Assembly: GCA_035281745.1 (NCBI GenBank)
Contig: DATEDI010000010.1
Location: 94,140 to 158,139 of the forward strand
Length of the DNA: 64,000 nucleotides
Direction of reading: 5' to 3'
Origin: 66-474 sp035281745
GTDB taxonomy: Bacteria; Pseudomonadota; Gammaproteobacteria; Xanthomonadales; Rhodanobacteraceae
Part shown: one piece after another, positions 53,086 to 60,814 of the stretch
Layout: each line of letters opens with the position of its first letter
Numbering within the stretch: the stretch's first letter is position 1
Program-made: the position numbers and the translations under genes
Notes under the pieces: generated by a model
The model's input: only the letters and a program-made list of their open reading frames with translations
Database searches by the model: none
Told to the model about the DNA's origin: nothing

Positions 53086-53166
53086 TTATTCGCGCACGAA
53101 CGCCCACCCGTTGCCGGTGGTCGTGATCGTGGTAATGATCGTGGCGGGGATGGCGGCCGCCAGCAT
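53086..53166 (-). CDS. thrL: Threonine operon leader peptide
   Basis: 26 residues: MLAAAIPATIITTITTTGNG followed by WAFVRE and TAA. Six Thr and four Ile codons, and the ITTITTTGNG ending, closely resemble E. coli ThrL (...TTTITITTGNGAG). It lies 78 bp ahead of hom and about 60 bases after the predicted transcription start. Stalling for Thr or Ile would couple hom-thrB-thrC expression to both amino acids. It is too short for routine gene finding. Confidence 0.85.
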   Translation of the reverse strand: MLAAAIPATIITTITTTGNGWAFVRE

Positions 53167-53232
53167 CCGTCCGGCTGGCAGCCGGATGGGGAATGTACTT
53201 GCTGGCGCGCGCGGGAGTGGCATGGTCACGGA

Positions 53233-53261
53233 AATTAGCGCCGTTGATCGGTCCTTGTCAA
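53233..53261 (-). promoter_or_regulatory. Promoter of the thr operon
   Basis: Minus-strand TTGACA (53256-53261), a 17-bp spacer and CTAATT (53233-53238). The position fits the leader peptide start at 53166. Confidence 0.65.
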
Positions 53262-53272
53262 CATGTCTGTTT

Positions 53273-53293
53273 GGGCGTCCAGACGTCCAGATG
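53273..53293. promoter_or_regulatory. Copy B of the shared 21-bp motif, just upstream of the thr promoter
   Basis: GGGCGTCC then AGACGTCC then AGATG on the plus strand, 11 bp upstream of the thr -35. It differs from copy A (49486-49506) at three positions. Tandem 8-bp AGACGTCC units resemble MetJ boxes, which would make sense for homoserine dehydrogenase, a methionine precursor enzyme. The regulator is unknown here. Confidence 0.45.
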
Positions 53294-53416
53294 CACGCAC
53301 CAAATCATGGCTTCCGTCATGACAGGGCTGATGGCGACCGGAGGCGACCATCTTCAGTGTTGAACGCGCCACTTGCTCTCACATCTCCGTCGTGAGTACC
53401 AAGTGGGTCGATGGGG

Positions 53417-54325
53417 TCAATGTGCTCGCGCCGCCTTGCCTGTGCGGTTGCCCCGACGCGAAGCCCGCAGGTCGTCGCGCAGGCAATCGACCAGCCGCGT
53501 CAGCGCCGGCATGTGGCGACCGCTCAGGGTCACCACGGCGGTACGCACGCGCGCAAGGCGCGCGGGTACCTTGTGCACCGATACGGCATCGCGCTGGGCG
53601 TAGATATCCAGCACCGAACGCGGGATCAAGCCGACACCGACGCCCGAGGCGGCGGCCGTCAGGATGGCGTGATAGGAGGCGAATTCCAGTTCGCGCGCCG
53701 GCACGACGCGCAGGTTCTGCAGCCATTGTTCGAAGCGCCGCCGATAGGCGCAGCCATTGCCGCCCAGCACCAGCAGGGTGCCGCCCACCATCCGCCGCGG
53801 GTCGCGCACGGCGTCGCCCGCGGCCGCCACCAGTACCAGTTCCTCGACATGCCACGGCACGCTGGCGAAACGCGCGTCGTCCACCTCGTCGCTGACGATG
53901 GCAATGTCCAGCGCGCCGGCTTGCAGCCGCGCCAGCAGCTCGCGCGAATGCGCGGTCTGCAATTCCACCGAGATTTCGGGATGGCGCTGGTGGAACCCCG
54001 CCAGCGGTCGCGGCAGACGGCTGGTCGCCACGCTTTCCATGGTCCCGAGGCGCAGGCGGCCGCAGGCCTTGTCGCGACGCACTGCGGCGCGCGTCTCGTC
54101 GGCCAGCGACAACAGGCGATCGGCATATCCGACCAGCGCATCGCCTGCCGCCGTCAGACGCAGGCCGCGTCCCTCGTGTTCGAACAAAGACACGCCGAGG
54201 GACGCCTCCAGTTGGCGGATGCGCGCGGTGATGCTCGATTGCGCGCGGTTGAGGCGCGCCGCCGCACGGTTCATGCCGCCCGACTCCACGACGGCGCGGA
54301 AGGTCTCCAGCTCACGCAGTTCCAT
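53417..54325 (-). CDS. LysR-family transcriptional regulator
   Basis: 302 residues. Helix-turn-helix at about 1-60 (ELRELETFRAVVESGGMNRAAARLNRAQSSITARIRQLE), then the two-lobed effector domain (RLRLGTMESVATSRLPRPLAGFHQRHPEISVEL ... VGVGLIPRSVLD). The C-terminus is Arg-rich. It is divergent from the SnoaL-MFS pair (115 bp between starts), which is its likely target by the usual LysR arrangement. Ligand unknown. Confidence 0.9.
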   Translation of the reverse strand: MELRELETFRAVVESGGMNRAAARLNRAQSSITARIRQLEASLGVSLFEHEGRGLRLTAAGDALVGYADRLLSLADETRAAVRRDKACGRLRLGTMESVATSRLPRPLAGFHQRHPEISVELQTAHSRELLARLQAGALDIAIVSDEVDDARFASVPWHVEELVLVAAAGDAVRDPRRMVGGTLLVLGGNGCAYRRRFEQWLQNLRVVPARELEFASYHAILTAAASGVGVGLIPRSVLDIYAQRDAVSVHKVPARLARVRTAVVTLSGRHMPALTRLVDCLRDDLRASRRGNRTGKAARAH

Positions 54326-54439
54326 GATCGATATTTCCGATAGGTAACGCTTGAATAATTCGTTTTACCAGATGGTTGTGGAAGTCTAGCATGCCGTCCC
54401 CTCGCCCCTGCCGGGGGCAAACCATCGAGGCCTCGCAAC

Positions 54440-54928
54440 ATGAAAATCGAACAGGATCCGGTCACGGGCCGGGAACCGCTGGCGGCACTCAATCCGCAGA
54501 TGAGGGCGCTGTCCGGTTTTTACCGTGCCCTCAACGATCGCGATCTCGATTTGATGTCCCGCATCTGGGCGCAATCGGACGACGTCGCCATGGACAATCC
54601 GGTGGGCGGCATCAAGCGCGGCTGGAATGAAATCCGTGCGGTGTACATGCAGATTTTCAGCCGCCCCGAGCCGTTCTGGTTCGAATTCCACGACTACAGC
54701 TTTCACGCTGCCGCCGACGTCTTCTATGTCGTGGGTCGTGAACACGGCGAATACCGCTCGGGTCCGGCCACCCTGCGCATGGCGATACGCACCAGCCGGC
54801 TGTTCCGGCTTGTCGACGGTGAATGGAAGCAGGTGCACCACCATGGATCGATCGACGATCCGACACTGCTCGCCCAATACCAGGCCGCCGTGAGAGGCAA
54901 TCCACGACTCCTGGCGGCCACGACATGA
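54440..54928 (+). CDS. SnoaL/NTF2-like protein
   Basis: 162 residues with the cone-shaped NTF2-like layout: N-terminal helix ALSGFYRALNDRDLDLMSRIWAQSDDVAMDNPVGGIKRGWNEI, then beta strands ending in RTSRLFRLVDGEWKQVHHHGSI (the WKxVHxH ending of DUF4440/SnoaL-type domains). Such proteins can be small-molecule isomerases, hydrolases or ligand-binding subunits. Its TGA overlaps the ATG of the MFS gene (ATGA). Function unassigned. Confidence 0.78.
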   Translation: MKIEQDPVTGREPLAALNPQMRALSGFYRALNDRDLDLMSRIWAQSDDVAMDNPVGGIKRGWNEIRAVYMQIFSRPEPFWFEFHDYSFHAAADVFYVVGREHGEYRSGPATLRMAIRTSRLFRLVDGEWKQVHHHGSIDDPTLLAQYQAAVRGNPRLLAATT

Positions 54929-56196
54929 TCGGCCGCGAGATGGCCGGACAGACCTCCCACGACAGCGGTGTTTCCATGAACCGCGAACTTCGCACCGCCC
55001 TGATCGGCATGACCACCCTGGCCCTGGCCCTCGGCATCGGTCGTTTCGTGTTGACGCCGTTGCTGCCGCTGATGCAGGCCGACGACGGCCTGACGCTGAT
55101 CGCCGGCGGCTGGCTGGCCTCCACCAACATGCTCGGCTACCTGCTCGGCGCACTGTTGTGCGCACTGCGCCCGCTGCCGCCGCGTTTGAGTCTGCGCATC
55201 GGCGCGATCGGCGTGACCCTCGCCACGCTGGGCATGGGCCTGACCACCCACCTGGACATCTGGCTGCTGTGGCGGTTCGCGGCCGGAATCGCTTCGGCCG
55301 CGCTGGTGGTGCACGGCATCGCCTGGAGCATGGCCCGGCTGCGCGCTGCAGGTCGTCCGTTGCTCGAACACGTGGTGTTCAGCGGCACGGGGGTCGGCAT
55401 CGTCGGCAGCGGCTTGCTGGTGGCCGCGGTACGGCCAGCAGGTGCTTCGTCGTCGGGTTTGTGGATCGTGTTCGGCATCGTCTCCGTCGTGCTGTTCGCG
55501 TGGACGTGGCGGCGCCTTGGCGAAGACGGGGCGTCGGCCGCGAGCAACGCATCCGCGTCATCCCGCACGGCATTGCCGTCGGGTCCCACATGGACGCTGG
55601 TGGCGATGTACGGCCTGCTGGGGTTCGCCTACACGATTCCCGCCGCGTTCCTGCCGTTGATCGCCGAGCATCAACTGCACCTGCCGGCGCTGCGTGAATG
55701 GTTCTGGCCACTGTTCGGCGTGGCGATGACGGTGTCCACGTTGGCGCTTCGCTGGCTGCCGGCACGCATCGACAATCGCACCGTGCTTGCGGCATGCAGC
55801 GTATCGCTGGCGACCGGAATGCTGTTGAGTGTGGTGGGACGTGGCGTCGCCACACTGGTGTTGGCCACATTATTGATCGGCATTGCCACCATGCCGGTGG
55901 TGATGTACGCCATGCGCGAGGCCCGCTTGCTGGCGCCGCGCAATCCTGTGCGCCTGATCGCCGCGCTCACCACCACGTTCGGTGTCGGCCAGGCGGCAGG
56001 CCCAGCGTTCGCAGCGTGGCTTGCCGCACGCACGGGCGGCTTCGACCTGCCGTTGATCGTCGGCGCCGCGGCCAGCGTGGCAGCGATGGCTTGCATGTTG
56101 ATACGCCGGTCGGGTTCGGATGCCAGGCTGTCCGCGGATGCCGCTTCGAGCGGCGCCAACCCCGATCATCCGCGCTTGTGCGAAAGAGGCCTGTAA
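54925..56196 (+). CDS. YbfB/YjiJ-family MFS transporter
   Basis: 423 residues with about 12 hydrophobic segments, beginning LRTALIGMTTLALALGIGRFVLTPLLPLMQAD, the GIGRFxxTPLLPxM signature of the YbfB/YjiJ group. GYLLGALLCAL and AFLPLI segments follow. Start ATG 54925 overlaps the previous stop; ATG 54976 (MNRELR) would remove 17 hydrophilic residues and is equally possible. Substrate unknown. Coupling with the SnoaL protein and the divergent LysR gene suggests an inducible efflux or uptake unit. Confidence 0.83.
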   Translation: MIGREMAGQTSHDSGVSMNRELRTALIGMTTLALALGIGRFVLTPLLPLMQADDGLTLIAGGWLASTNMLGYLLGALLCALRPLPPRLSLRIGAIGVTLATLGMGLTTHLDIWLLWRFAAGIASAALVVHGIAWSMARLRAAGRPLLEHVVFSGTGVGIVGSGLLVAAVRPAGASSSGLWIVFGIVSVVLFAWTWRRLGEDGASAASNASASSRTALPSGPTWTLVAMYGLLGFAYTIPAAFLPLIAEHQLHLPALREWFWPLFGVAMTVSTLALRWLPARIDNRTVLAACSVSLATGMLLSVVGRGVATLVLATLLIGIATMPVVMYAMREARLLAPRNPVRLIAALTTTFGVGQAAGPAFAAWLAARTGGFDLPLIVGAAASVAAMACMLIRRSGSDARLSADAASSGANPDHPRLCERGL

Positions 56197-56316
56197 CGGG
56201 CCTTCACGGCGGCTTGGGCGTCCCAACGCCCGGGCCCGCCGATCCCCAAACATGAAGCCGTTCACGTTTTGACGTTGGCGCTTTGGCTCGCGCGTGGCGG
56301 CTGATAAAATGGACTG

Positions 56317-58989
56317 ATGGATACAGAAAATACCGTGGACCGCTTCGCCGCAGAATCCGTCGTTCGCCTCGCCGATTACCGCGCGCCCGCGTGGCGCGTC
56401 ACCCACGTCGAGCTTAAATTCGAACTCGGCATCGACGAAACTCTCGTCCACTCGAAACTGACGCTCGCGCGGGATCGTGACGAGCCGCTGCGCCTCGATG
56501 GCGAGGACGTGGAATTGCTGTCCGCGCGGCTGGATGGCCGCCAGCTTGCGCCGGCCGACTACACGATCGACGTCGCCGGGCTCGTCGTCCAAGGTGCGCG
56601 CGACGGCAGCGTGCTGGAACTCAGCGTGCGCATCGATCCGGCCCGCAACAGCCAGTTGTGCGGGCTGTATCTGTCCGGCAGGCGCGAATACGGTTTCCTG
56701 CTGACCCAGTGCGAAGCGCAGGGCTTCCGGCGCATCACGTTCTTTCCCGACCGCCCCGACGTGCTGGCGCGTTACGACGTCACGCTGGTCGCCGACAAGG
56801 CGCGCTTTCCGGTGCTGCTGGCCGGCGGCGAGGAAACCGGATCGGGCGACCTGCCGGACGGCCGCCATTTCGCGCGTTTCGTCGATCCGCATCCGAAGCC
56901 GAGTTATCTGTTCGCGCTGGTCGCGGGTCGGCTCGAAAAGATAGAGCGCGCCTACCGCACCGCCGACGGCCACGACGTGACCTTGCGCCTGTGGGCGGAG
57001 GCCGATGCGATCGATCGCTGCCATTACGCGATGGACGCATTGGAGCGTGCGATGCGCTGGGACGAGCGCGCATATGGCCGCAACTACGACTTGCCCGTGT
57101 TCAACGTGGTCGCCACCCATGACTTCAACATGGGCGCGATGGAGAACAAGGGCCTCAACATTTTCAACTCGAAGTACCTGCTGGCCGATCCCGACACCAC
57201 CACCGACGACGAATACCGCCGCATCGAGGCGGTGATCGGGCACGAATATTTCCACAACTGGAGCGGCAACCGCGTCACCTGCCGCGACTGGTTCCAGCTT
57301 TCCCTGAAGGAAGGTTTCACGGTGTTCCGCGAGCACAGCTTTTGCGAAGCCATGCATTCGCAATCGCTGAAGCGCATCGAGGACGTGGCCACGTTGCGGC
57401 GCGTGCAGTTCCCCGAGGACGCGGGTCCGCTGGCGCATCCGGTGCGACCGGCCGCGTACCAGGCCATCGACAACTTCTACACCGCGACCGTGTACGAAAA
57501 GGGCGCGGAACTGATCCGGATGATCGCCGGACGGCTCGGCAGCGAAGGCTTTCGCCGCGGCGCTGATCTGTATTTCTCGCGCTTCGATGGGCAGGCGGTC
57601 ACGATCGATGATCTGCTGGCCGCGCTCGGCGAAGCCAACGGCGTGGATCTTTCGCCGTACCTCGCGTGGTATGCGCAAGCCGGCACGCCCGAACTGCACG
57701 CACGCGGCGAATACGATGCCGCTTCGAAGCGCTACACGCTCATGCTTGTCCAGCGCACGCCGCCGACGCCCGGCCAACCGCACAAGCAGCCGGTGCCGAT
57801 TCCGGTGAACGTCGCGCTGTTCGGCGACGACGGTGTTCCGATGTCATTGCAACTCGAGGGCGATGCCACGCTGGCCTCCCGCGAACGCGTGCTGGAACTG
57901 ACCCAAGCCGAACAACGTTTCGTATTCGAGGCCGTGGCTTCCGCGCCAACCCCTTCGTTGTGCCGCGGTTTTTCGGCGCCCGTACACGTGGCGTTCGACT
58001 ACGCGCCCGCGCAGCTTGCGCTGTTGCTGCAGCACGAAACGGGAGGCTTCGATCGCTGGAACGCCGCGCAAGAACTCGCCGCGCGCGCGTTCGACGAATC
58101 CTTCGCGGGCGCCGCTGCGCACGCCGCCACCGAGGTGTGGCTCGACGCGCTGCAGCAACTGTTCGCGACCCGCGCGAAAATCGATCCCGCGCTGCTCGCC
58201 GACCTGTTGACGTTGCCTTCCGAACTCGAACTCGGCGCGCGCCACGCGCCGTTCGATCCGGACGCCGTGCATGCCGCCCGCGACGCCCTGGAGAACGCGC
58301 TGACGCAGCGGTTGGGCGACGCGCTCGCTCCGGTCTATCGCGAACTGCACGCTGGCGAGTCAGGCGCGCTCGACCACCAAGCCGCGGCACGCCGCCGCCT
58401 CAAGGCCCGCGTGCTTTCGCTGTTGGTTCGGCACGATGCCGCCAGCGGCGCCAGGCTTGCCTTCGCGCAGTGCCGCGAGGCACACGGCATGACCGAGCGG
58501 CTTGCCGCCTTGACCGCACTGGTGCGCAACGATGCCGTGCAGGCAGGCGATGCCTTGCGGCTGTATCGCGAACGCTTCGATGGCGACGCGCTGACGCTGG
58601 ACAAGTGGTTCATGCTGCAGGCGACCGTGCCCGCGCACGCCACGCTGGAACGGGTGCAGGTGCTGGAATCCGACCCGGCGTTCACGCTGGCCAATCCCAA
58701 CCGGGTGCATGCACTGCTGGGCGCGTTCGCGCGCGCCAATCCGGTGGCGTTCCATCGCCCGGATGGCGCCGGCTACCGGTATTTCGCGGACAAGCTGGGC
58801 GAAATCGACGCGCGCAATCCGCAGCTTTCCGCGCGGCTGGCCAAGGCTTTCGAGGACTGGTCGCGGCTGGAACCGACGCGTCGCGCGTTGGCCGAAACCG
58901 CCTTGCGCGCCCTGCTGGAGCACGGGCAACACTCACCCGACCTCACGGAAATCCTGACCCGCATGTTGGCGGCGGGCGACGCGGGCTGA
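56317..58989 (+). CDS. pepN: Aminopeptidase N (M1 family)
   Basis: 890 residues, zinc aminopeptidase of the PepN type. The exopeptidase motif NMGAMENKGLNIFNS precedes the zinc site VIGHEYFHNWSGNRVTCRDWFQLSLKEG (HExxHx18E). The catalytic Tyr region is DNFYTATVYEKGAELIRM. The C-terminal helical domain (about 540-890) is complete. Length near E. coli PepN (870). It stands alone. Confidence 0.95.
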   Translation: MDTENTVDRFAAESVVRLADYRAPAWRVTHVELKFELGIDETLVHSKLTLARDRDEPLRLDGEDVELLSARLDGRQLAPADYTIDVAGLVVQGARDGSVLELSVRIDPARNSQLCGLYLSGRREYGFLLTQCEAQGFRRITFFPDRPDVLARYDVTLVADKARFPVLLAGGEETGSGDLPDGRHFARFVDPHPKPSYLFALVAGRLEKIERAYRTADGHDVTLRLWAEADAIDRCHYAMDALERAMRWDERAYGRNYDLPVFNVVATHDFNMGAMENKGLNIFNSKYLLADPDTTTDDEYRRIEAVIGHEYFHNWSGNRVTCRDWFQLSLKEGFTVFREHSFCEAMHSQSLKRIEDVATLRRVQFPEDAGPLAHPVRPAAYQAIDNFYTATVYEKGAELIRMIAGRLGSEGFRRGADLYFSRFDGQAVTIDDLLAALGEANGVDLSPYLAWYAQAGTPELHARGEYDAASKRYTLMLVQRTPPTPGQPHKQPVPIPVNVALFGDDGVPMSLQLEGDATLASRERVLELTQAEQRFVFEAVASAPTPSLCRGFSAPVHVAFDYAPAQLALLLQHETGGFDRWNAAQELAARAFDESFAGAAAHAATEVWLDALQQLFATRAKIDPALLADLLTLPSELELGARHAPFDPDAVHAARDALENALTQRLGDALAPVYRELHAGESGALDHQAAARRRLKARVLSLLVRHDAASGARLAFAQCREAHGMTERLAALTALVRNDAVQAGDALRLYRERFDGDALTLDKWFMLQATVPAHATLERVQVLESDPAFTLANPNRVHALLGAFARANPVAFHRPDGAGYRYFADKLGEIDARNPQLSARLAKAFEDWSRLEPTRRALAETALRALLEHGQHSPDLTEILTRMLAAGDAG

Positions 58990-59071
58990 AGTTGCCGGCC
59001 CGCTTCACACCCTTGCGTGCATAAAGGCGTACCATCGAGTACAGAAATCGTGCTGAACCCGGAGGTGCGCC

Positions 59072-60028
59072 ATGCGCGGAACATTTTCATCACGAGCATG
59101 GGGGTGCCTTGCGCGTGCCGCGGCACTGGGCACCGGCGCGTTGGCGCTGGCCGGTTGCGCCACCGGCTACGCGTTCGTGCAGCCGGACGTGGCGGGCGGC
59201 GGCGGTTACTACACCAGTGACGCGCCGTATTCCGGCCAGGGCTATTACGACTATTACGGCACCGGCCCTTATTACCCGGGCACCAGCGGATATGGTTATT
59301 ACAACGGCACCAGTCCTTATTCGAATCCATTCGGCTGGTACGGCGGTTACGGGGACTACGGCTACTGGCCGTCATTCACCTTCAATCTCGGTATTTCGAA
59401 CGTGTGGAATTTTCCCGGTTATTGGGGGCCCTGGTACTCCACCGGCTGGGGCTGTGCGCGCTGGGATTGTGGCCATCACGGGCGTCACCACCACCACGAC
59501 CGCAATCCGGTCGCGTCCGATTCGCCGCGCCCGTGGCTGAAACCCGACCATCCGCCGGTTCCGCCCAGCTCACGCGTTTCGGGGCTATCCGTCCCGGCGC
59601 CGGCACGCTCGATGGAACGTTTCGCCAACCGTCGGCCGTTGCCGTCGGCGCGGTTCGCACCACACGATTTTGCGCGCGGGCCGGCCGGTCGCATCCGGAA
59701 CCCGGCGCTGGCGACGCCGACGCCCGCGATGGCAACGCCGCGGGTACCCGTCGAAACCGAATCCGCGAATCGGCGTCCACTGGCCGGGCCGGTTCGACCC
59801 GACTTCCGGGCGCCGCTCCCGATGGTCCCGCGCCCGGCGACCCGCCTGGCGACGGAGCCCGAATTCGTCAATCGCCGGCCCATGGCGATGCCGGCCCGGT
59901 CCGATTTCCGGGCGCCGGCCCCGGTTTCGCGCCCGGCGCCGATGGTTTCGCGTCCGGTCCCGGCGGTGACCCCGGCTCGTCCGGTGCCTTCCGGCCGCGC
60001 GGCGGCCACCAAGGTTGAGATTCCCTGA
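59072..60028 (+). CDS. Tyr/Gly-rich lipoprotein with C-terminal repeats
   Basis: 318 residues. A lipoprotein signal ends in ALAGC (Cys near residue 29). The next 85 residues are very rich in Tyr and Gly (GYYDYYGTGPYYPGTSGYGY), followed by a His run (HHGRHHHHDR). The C-terminal half holds three degenerate units with NRRP followed about 7 residues later by R-x-DFRAP or a relative (near 185, 231 and 268), in a Pro/Arg-rich context. Strong GGAGG site upstream. I know no function; the composition suggests a surface or envelope-structural protein. Confidence 0.7.
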   Translation: MRGTFSSRAWGCLARAAALGTGALALAGCATGYAFVQPDVAGGGGYYTSDAPYSGQGYYDYYGTGPYYPGTSGYGYYNGTSPYSNPFGWYGGYGDYGYWPSFTFNLGISNVWNFPGYWGPWYSTGWGCARWDCGHHGRHHHHDRNPVASDSPRPWLKPDHPPVPPSSRVSGLSVPAPARSMERFANRRPLPSARFAPHDFARGPAGRIRNPALATPTPAMATPRVPVETESANRRPLAGPVRPDFRAPLPMVPRPATRLATEPEFVNRRPMAMPARSDFRAPAPVSRPAPMVSRPVPAVTPARPVPSGRAAATKVEIP

Positions 60029-60039
60029 ATGCAGGCATG

Positions 60040-60068
60040 AAAAAGGGAAGCGCGAAGCGCTCCCCTTT
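60040..60068. terminator. Bidirectional intrinsic terminator
   Basis: AAAAGGGAAGCGC-GAA-GCGCTCCCCTTTT, a 13-bp stem with one mismatch and A/T runs on both sides, between the convergent lipoprotein gene and the 67-residue gene. Confidence 0.85.
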
Positions 60069-60100
60069 TCCCCCCAAACGATGGAACCGGACGTACCGCT

Positions 60101-60304
60101 TCAGTGCGGAATATTGGCGACGACGCTGTCCATTTCATGCAGTTGCAGCTCGACCGGTTTCATCGCATGCTGCGGTGGCGCCCCGGCAGGGCGCATTTCG
60201 CGGATTTCCCCGGTCTGCAGCTCAAGTTTGGCCATGTGAACCAGCTCGTCATGGTGCCGGTACACCTCTTGCCATTCTTCGTTGGTCATTGCGACATGGT
60301 TCAT
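60101..60304 (-). CDS. Small conserved-looking protein of unknown function
   Basis: 67 residues: MNHVAMTNEEWQEVYRHHDE at the start and ELQLHEMDSVVANIPH at the end. It is acidic, helical and rich in His and Met, with no membrane segment. ATG at 60302-60304 has AGGAG 6 bases upstream, which favours it over the 106-codon extension that runs on through the structured intergenic DNA. It ends near the shared bidirectional terminator. No family recognised. Confidence 0.65.
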   Translation of the reverse strand: MNHVAMTNEEWQEVYRHHDELVHMAKLELQTGEIREMRPAGAPPQHAMKPVELQLHEMDSVVANIPH

Positions 60305-60814
60305 CACACGCTCCTGAAGTCTTCCCGTGGAGGATCGCCCTGAATGCTTCAAGTGGCGTTCATCCACAGCCGCTGATACTCTTCGCCGAAGGGGCAGTTG
60401 CGAATTGATCCGCCACTTCGACGCCCGATGTTTTCCTGAATCTGGCGCCCGGAACTCGGTTACTCTGGATTCCCCCTGTTCCTGATGACCGCCGGGCGCC
60501 AGTTCCTTATCGCACCAGTCCTGGTGCTCCCCGCCGATGCAAGACCGGTCCCTGTATCCGGTCCCTGTCGCGTTCGCGACTGCATCGGCGGGAGCGCACA
60601 GTGTTGGTGCACGGCGCATGCCAATCCATCGGGATTCGCAGCCGAAATTTGCAAGAGATTGTGACGTTGCCGGGTAGGCGAAGGATTACGTGCGCGCGGC
60701 AGGCGCGCGGTAACGTTTCGCGACCATTTGCGACCCGAATTGCAAACGGAATTTTGCAATTGCGTGGGCAAACACGATGCGCCGCGCGTTGCAATTGGAA
60801 ACAAGTGACAGGCC
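60305..60814. other. 510-bp intergenic region with strong secondary structure
   Basis: No gene is supported. It contains a hairpin GCACCAG-TC-CTGGTGC (60512-60527), the three-way structure at 60526-60595 described separately, and a lower-GC part (60640-60810). The latter holds repeated TTGCAA-type motifs: AATTGCAA (60738-60745) and TTGCAATT (60754-60761) form an inverted pair, and another TTGCAATT lies at 60789-60796 close to mnmG. The mnmG promoter must lie here but I cannot fix it. Confidence 0.6.
60526..60595. repeat. Nested inverted repeats forming a three-way junction
   Basis: Outer arms GCTCCCCGCCGATGCA (60526-60541) and TGCATCGGCGGGAGC (60581-60595) pair over 15 bp with one bulge. Inside are GACCGG...CCGGTC (60543-60563, 9-base loop) and GTCGCG-TT-CGCGAC (60567-60580). 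The inner hairpins abut each other and the outer stem with only 1, 3 and 0 unpaired bases, a compact Y shape on either strand. Confidence 0.75.

Noticed and set aside
59485..60138. 217-codon minus-strand frame opposite the Tyr/Gly lipoprotein
   Set aside because: No start context or signal, Gly/Arg-rich translation, and it crosses the bidirectional terminator.
60526..60595. tRNA or tRNA-like gene
   Set aside because: The size is similar, but there is no anticodon arm, T-loop consensus or acceptor pattern, and only two inner hairpins.
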